Source: Nanobdellota archaeon
GTDB lineage: Archaea; Nanobdellota; Nanobdellia; Woesearchaeales; GW2011-AR9
Reading direction: 5' to 3'
Length of the DNA stretch: 7,562 nt
Assembly (NCBI GenBank): GCA_030695605.1
Contig: JAUYQE010000059.1
Span: 1-7,562 of the forward strand
Position 1 is the stretch's first letter, and the number at the start of each line of letters is the position of its first letter. This document shows positions 1-4,200 of this stretch, in pieces. The notes under the pieces are model-generated. The model ran no database searches. It was not told the origin of the DNA and was given only the letters and a program-made list of their open reading frames with translations. Position numbers and translations under genes: made by a program.

Positions 1-2
1 AT

Positions 3-1034
3 GGGGGTGCCCCCGTAGCTTATGGCATCCGCCAGGAGCAAAGTGATCCTCCAAATCTCTATCCCTGTAATACGCCGCTTTTTCCGGACTCGGGTTTCTG
101 CCCGTATCGCTTTCCTGATATCACCGTGGGCTTTGGCGAGCTGGCATTTCCAAGTATCCGCAGTTATGAAAAGGATTTGGAGAATTTCCTGAAAAAAGAA
201 GCGGTTTCTTGTGTTAAAGAATGGATTCAGGACGAGATTTATCCCGGTGCCCAAATTGTCGGCGAAGAGACGGTGCAAATGCACGTCGATATAACGGATA
301 CGTCCTTAGTGATCGATGCCCGATATCCGCTTACCTTTGAGGCTGCGGGCCAAGAATTTTTCCACCTTTCGGAATTTGGCTTTGTTTATTCCAGCAAGCT
401 GGGGTCCTTTTTGAAAGCCGCCATTATTGAGCCTCTGCGTTTGGAGAAGAAATATGTGGATTTTGACTATGAACGTGATGTAATGAAAGAAGAAGGCTTT
501 AATTATGGATGTCCTAATAATGAGCTTCATGGGTTTTGTCCTCACGCTACTTTTGCTGACGTTCTCAATCGTCTTCAGGTCTCTTTAGACGTCGCTATTC
601 CCGACGAAGCAACGGGCGACACAGTTTTTACTTTTCTCGTGCAGGAGCCGAATGCTATTATTAAAAACCAGCCAACATATGCGTTTAGCATAGCGGTCCA
701 GAACCGGCCTCCGGCGTTGGATTACGTCGGGGAGAGCCAGTGTCAGGATACGTTTGACGTTTTGGTGGTTCAGGATAGGCAAGAGGATCTCGTGCTGCCA
801 TTGTCAGCCCAAGATCCCGATGATGATGAGCTGCTAGCATATACCCTTCGTTCTGATGGAATCGGGCATGCAAAAGTTCAGGACAATGCCTTGTTCATTC
901 CTCTTGCCCGTTTGCAAACTGTCAGTCCTAATACTTATACTGTCAGTGTCGGAGTTTCTGATGTGTATGCTGCAGAAGATTGGCAGGATATCCGTATTTT
1001 TGTGACTGGCAGTTTACTGGAAAGCTGTCCTTAA
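3..1034 (+). CDS. Partial (5' end missing) membrane-anchored/secreted surface protein with C-terminal cadherin-like domain
   Basis: The frame is open without a stop from position 3 to the TAA at 1032-1034, so the true start lies before the window. The GTG at 126 is internal: the codons before it read as ordinary protein, with two cysteines and the segment FCPYRFPDITVGFGE running straight through it. Some 343 residues are visible. A helical stretch (SYEKDLENFLKKEAVSCVKEW, about 162-224) is followed by beta-rich sequence with a VIDARYPLTF signature (309-338). From memory, this arrangement resembles DPANN proteins that carry an N-terminal pilin-like membrane helix, which would be upstream here. 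The last ~105 residues look like a cadherin-like/Ig-like fold. The gene ends before a T-rich tract and a new promoter, so it closes its own transcription unit. Seen: the open frame and motifs. Inferred: surface location and family. The specific function is unknown. Confidence 0.85.
   Translation, partial: GGAPVAYGIRQEQSDPPNLYPCNTPLFPDSGFCPYRFPDITVGFGELAFPSIRSYEKDLENFLKKEAVSCVKEWIQDEIYPGAQIVGEETVQMHVDITDTSLVIDARYPLTFEAAGQEFFHLSEFGFVYSSKLGSFLKAAIIEPLRLEKKYVDFDYERDVMKEEGFNYGCPNNELHGFCPHATFADVLNRLQVSLDVAIPDEATGDTVFTFLVQEPNAIIKNQPTYAFSIAVQNRPPALDYVGESQCQDTFDVLVVQDRQEDLVLPLSAQDPDDDELLAYTLRSDGIGHAKVQDNALFIPLARLQTVSPNTYTVSVGVSDVYAAEDWQDIRIFVTGSLLESCP
693..1013 (+). other. Cadherin-like / Ig-like domain at the C-terminus of the first protein
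   Basis: The segment begins at an NRPP boundary, has the acidic turn QDPDDDELLAYTL in its middle, and ends in YTVSVGVSDVYAAEDWQDIRIFV-type alternating beta strands. This pattern is typical of dystroglycan/cadherin-like repeats, where the DxDxD-type turn often binds calcium. Only one copy is visible. Assignment rests on pattern alone; a profile search against cadherin-like and putative-Ig families would confirm or reject it. Confidence 0.55.
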
Positions 1035-1070
1035 ACGGGGCGATTTAACCGAATTTGGCGGTAAGAATGC

Positions 1071-1097
1071 CTTTTTCTTCTTCGCCTTATTTTTCTA
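1071..1097 (+). terminator. T-rich archaeal-type transcription terminator
   Basis: About 36 bases after the first gene's stop there is a pyrimidine-rich tract with two T5 runs (CTTTTTCTTC at 1071-1080, then TTATTTTTCT at 1088-1097). Archaeal RNA polymerase terminates at such T-tracts without needing a strong hairpin. A weak imperfect hairpin (CCG/CGG around 1049-1061) precedes it but is probably incidental. The tract lies just before a new promoter, which fits separation of two transcription units. Confidence 0.55.
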
Positions 1098-1100
1098 ATA

Positions 1101-1115
1101 AAAAACCTTTATATA
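1101..1115 (+). promoter_or_regulatory. Archaeal BRE/TATA promoter for the giant surface protein, predicted leaderless or nearly so
   Basis: A TATA box TTTATATA (1108-1115) is preceded by the purine-rich AAAAACC (1101-1107), which fits the TFB recognition element. Archaeal transcription normally begins about 22-27 bases downstream of the TATA centre, here about 1134-1139. The start codon is at 1143, so the 5' leader would be under ten bases and there is no Shine-Dalgarno sequence, as expected for a leaderless mRNA. An in-frame TAA at 1137-1139 rules out an earlier start. Confidence 0.75.
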
Positions 1116-1142
1116 CCTCAATTATTTTATAAGAAATAATTT

Positions 1143-1217
1143 ATGGGACTTAAAAAAAGAGGTTTGCTTTTAGTAGTTTTTCTCCTATCAGTAGTTTTTG
1201 CCTTTTCTGCCGCAGCA
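1143..1217 (+). other. Sec-type signal peptide
   Basis: The N-terminus has a basic n-region (MGLKKRG), a hydrophobic core LLLVVFLLSVVFAF and a small-residue stretch SAAA before EEGC. Signal peptidase I cleavage is most likely after the Ala at residue 23-25 (AFSAAA/EEG). The Cys at residue 29 lies four residues past the likely site and is not in a lipobox, so a lipoprotein is unlikely. Confidence 0.9.
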
Positions 1218-4200
1218 GAGGAAGGCTGTTATCTCTATGCGGGCGGCGATGAGCGGCTGTACTGCCAAAGCATTCCCCGAGAAACAGCAGCAGCCGATTG
1301 TGCCGATTATGCCAACTGTGACATGGAGACACATTTTGCTGCTGACCAGTCTTGTGCCAGTACAAATTTTTCGGAATGTCAAGAAGTCACCTGCAGCGTT
1401 GATTGCAGCGAACGGCCCATTGGCCAATGTGCATTTCTGGGTGGCACAGCTTTAACATCGAATGAAGAAACTCGGCAATGCGGGCCAGCTTGTTGCATTA
1501 TTGCCGTACAGGATAGTTGTACCTGGGAAACTACTCTGTACTCGTGTGTCCAGTATGCGCAGGATTTTGGATTAAACGAAAGTGATGCTGAATTTAACAC
1601 TGCCATCCTTTCGGAAAGTGCCTGTGCGTTGCAATGTGGAAGAACAGTTCCGCCGACGGGAGTTCCGACCGAGGGCACGGCGCAGATTTCGGGAACAGTG
1701 AAAGATGCTGCTGGTCAGCCTATTTATCGAGCAACCGTTACTCTTGCAGGCCTCGGTCGTTCTGTTCTCACGGCAGAAGATGGTTCATATAGGTTGATAG
1801 CGATTCCTGCTGGCACTTTAACGCTCATTGCGAGCTCCCCCCGTTATGCAGTTGTGGAACTCCAGCTTTTGGTCGAAGAGGGAGCACAGCTGAGTGATAT
1901 AAATTTCATTCTGGGTAGTGCGGAAATGTTTCAGGGAGTAACAGGAACCGTTTATGTTGACCTCAATAATGATGGCATCCGCCAAGAGAGCGAAAAGCGT
2001 CACGGTGCCAAAGTTTCTTTGGACAATGTTTGGCGTGACGACTCTGATTTTGCCATTGACAAAAGTAGCCCTTCGTATGGGAAATTTACTATTGCCGTGG
2101 GAACTTTTGGGGAACATCAACTTTCTGCAACCTATCCGGGAGGCTACGCCTCCGAACCTATTCTTTTTACGCTCTCCGCACTACAGCCCGTAGTCCCCAT
2201 TGACCTTTTTCTCACTAAAACCCTGGGCATCTGTGCTCCCGGCCAGCCCGATGCACGGAAAAAAGTTGACGGCTTCTCTCTTTCGCCCGTTCCGGGCGAG
2301 AAAGCCGTGCAGTTACACTGGCAGAAGCCTTGTCCGGAAGTGATAAGCTATGAGATTACCCGCCAGAAGCAGGGCGAGACAACTGCAAAACCTTTGCCGG
2401 CAGCTTCCGCAACCCAAACGACTTTTATCGACGCTGATCCCCAACTTGAATGGGAGGCAACGTATACATACAGCATCAAAGCCGTATATGCTTCAGGACA
2501 GGATTCCGCAGAACCCGCTACCGCTTCCATCGAGCTCGGCAAAGAAGCCTGCACCGGAAAGTTTGACGAAACTTTCGGCTGGAAAACCTTCTGCCTGCTA
2601 GAAGACCGCCATCAAGTGTACAGCTGTGATGCGAACAATGAGCTTTCTTCCCAGGCGTGCGTCGGCGATACTTTCTATTGCGCCCCCCTTTCTGCCCAAG
2701 AAGCAACGTGTAAAGACGCAGGAGTGTGCAGTATCGGCACGGATCCTTTTGGTTTGTATGCGGAACGGGCCGCCTGTTATGGAGCGGAAACAGCAGCGGG
2801 GGGAGCAGCCGCCAATTTTTGTACATATGATGCTACTGATTCCGTGGTCAATGCCTGCAAAAGCTGTGCGACTATCAACAACTGCTTCGACTATCAGAGC
2901 CAAGATGCCTGCATCACCAACAGCTGCTTCACTTCATCCTGCCAATGGGTCGATAGTGCGGAAAATACGCAGCTCATCGATTATAGCCCGCTGCTGCGCC
3001 ATCTGGAGCTGCCGCAATTTGTTACTCAAGAAACGGGTTCTGGCTATTGCACGGAAGCCAATTACCAGCAGGATGATTTCTGCTCGCTCTGTAGTGCTAC
3101 CGCTACCGTTTTTGAAAACTTCTTTTGTACTGCTGACGTCTGCTCCAGCTTAGGAAGATGCTTTTCCTCGACGCCCCAAGAGCCTCCCAAAGAGCCTTTA
3201 AGTTCCTGTGCTTCCTGCGGCGATGTTCCTTCCCGAGATGCCAACTGTTATACGTATCTCACCGCAGACGAGTGCACGGGTGGCCAAGAAACCGGGCGAG
3301 CCAGCGGGCCACAGCTGCTCTTCTCTGACGACCAATGCGGCTGGCAGCGCTGTGCTTGGGTAAGCGATGCGGCAGCCGGAGAGCACTGCGTCAAAGATGG
3401 GAATGCTGATATTCAGGATGATTGTGCAGCAGTCTCTTCAGGAGAACGCCAACTCTGCCGCACCGATATCACTCCTCCTGTAACTGCCGTACTGCCGGAC
3501 GGCTTAAAAGTAGTTTCTTTGAATGCGTCTCCTCTTACGTTCCAAGCCACAGACAATAATGGCGTGAAGAGTTTATGGTATTGCTTAACGCCGCCGGGCC
3601 AGGATCTCTGTACGGAATTTGGGCTCGTTCCTGATGGCGATTTCAGGGAAGTGCGTTATCCCGGAACCAGGCCGGCCGAAGAAATTCCTGTTTCCTTCTC
3701 GGGGCATTCTTTGATAACCGAACAAGCTCCCGATGGAGAGACTTTTACCCTGAAGTTTTATTCCCTCGACAAATATGCAAATCAAGAGGAAGTCCGGGAA
3801 ACACCCGTGTACGTCGATGTGGTTCCTCCCCAATTCGAGATTGCTGAGCATACAGAAGTTGCTGCTGGCAAAGCTTCCCTGACCCTATTCCTCGAAGGGA
3901 CGAACGAGCCCATGAGCTGTACGTTTACCCTGCAGCAGGAATTGCCGTTAGGGGGAATGCAAAGCTATACTGCGGAACGCGGCCAGCCATTGGAAGCAAC
4001 GTTCTCTGATTTGAGCGGTTTGCTCTATCAAGCCACGGTACAGTGCACGGATGCAGCGGGCAATCGTGCGGAAAAGATCAAGCTGATTCCTCTCGATACG
4101 GAAGAGCATATTACGGTTCAGAGCCCTGTTGGTGCGATAAAAATAAAAAATGCAGTTTTTTCCGTCGCTACTACTGTTCCCGCCTCTTGCGAGCTGTATG

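Noticed and set aside
3..14. GGGGGTGCCCCC inverted repeat at the window start
   Set aside because: It lies within the open reading frame (Gly-Gly-Ala-Pro). The loop would be only 2-4 bases and no T-tract follows, so it is not a convincing terminator or operator.
126..128. GTG at 126 as the start of the first gene
   Set aside because: The frame is open back to the window edge and the upstream codons look like part of the same protein. No Shine-Dalgarno or TATA element is placed for it.
1035..1142. Possible small RNA or small gene in the spacer between the first two genes
   Set aside because: The 108 bases are accounted for by a T-rich terminator and a promoter; no open frame with start signals or stable fold is apparent.
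1972..1988. Near-identical 17-base match (one mismatch) to positions 22-38
   Set aside because: Both encode GIRQE in unrelated contexts (YGIRQEQ and DGIRQES) and the similarity does not extend beyond this, so it is probably chance.
2626..3153. Forward open frame of 175 residues in another frame inside the giant gene
   Set aside because: It overlaps the Cys-rich zone, whose pattern is clearly conserved in the main frame. The alternative translation shows no domain pattern or membrane helix and has no start signals.
4136..4158. AT-rich stretch resembling an internal TATA region
   Set aside because: It encodes AIKIKNAVF in a normal Ig-like strand, no gene starts just downstream, and Lys/Ile codons explain the base composition.
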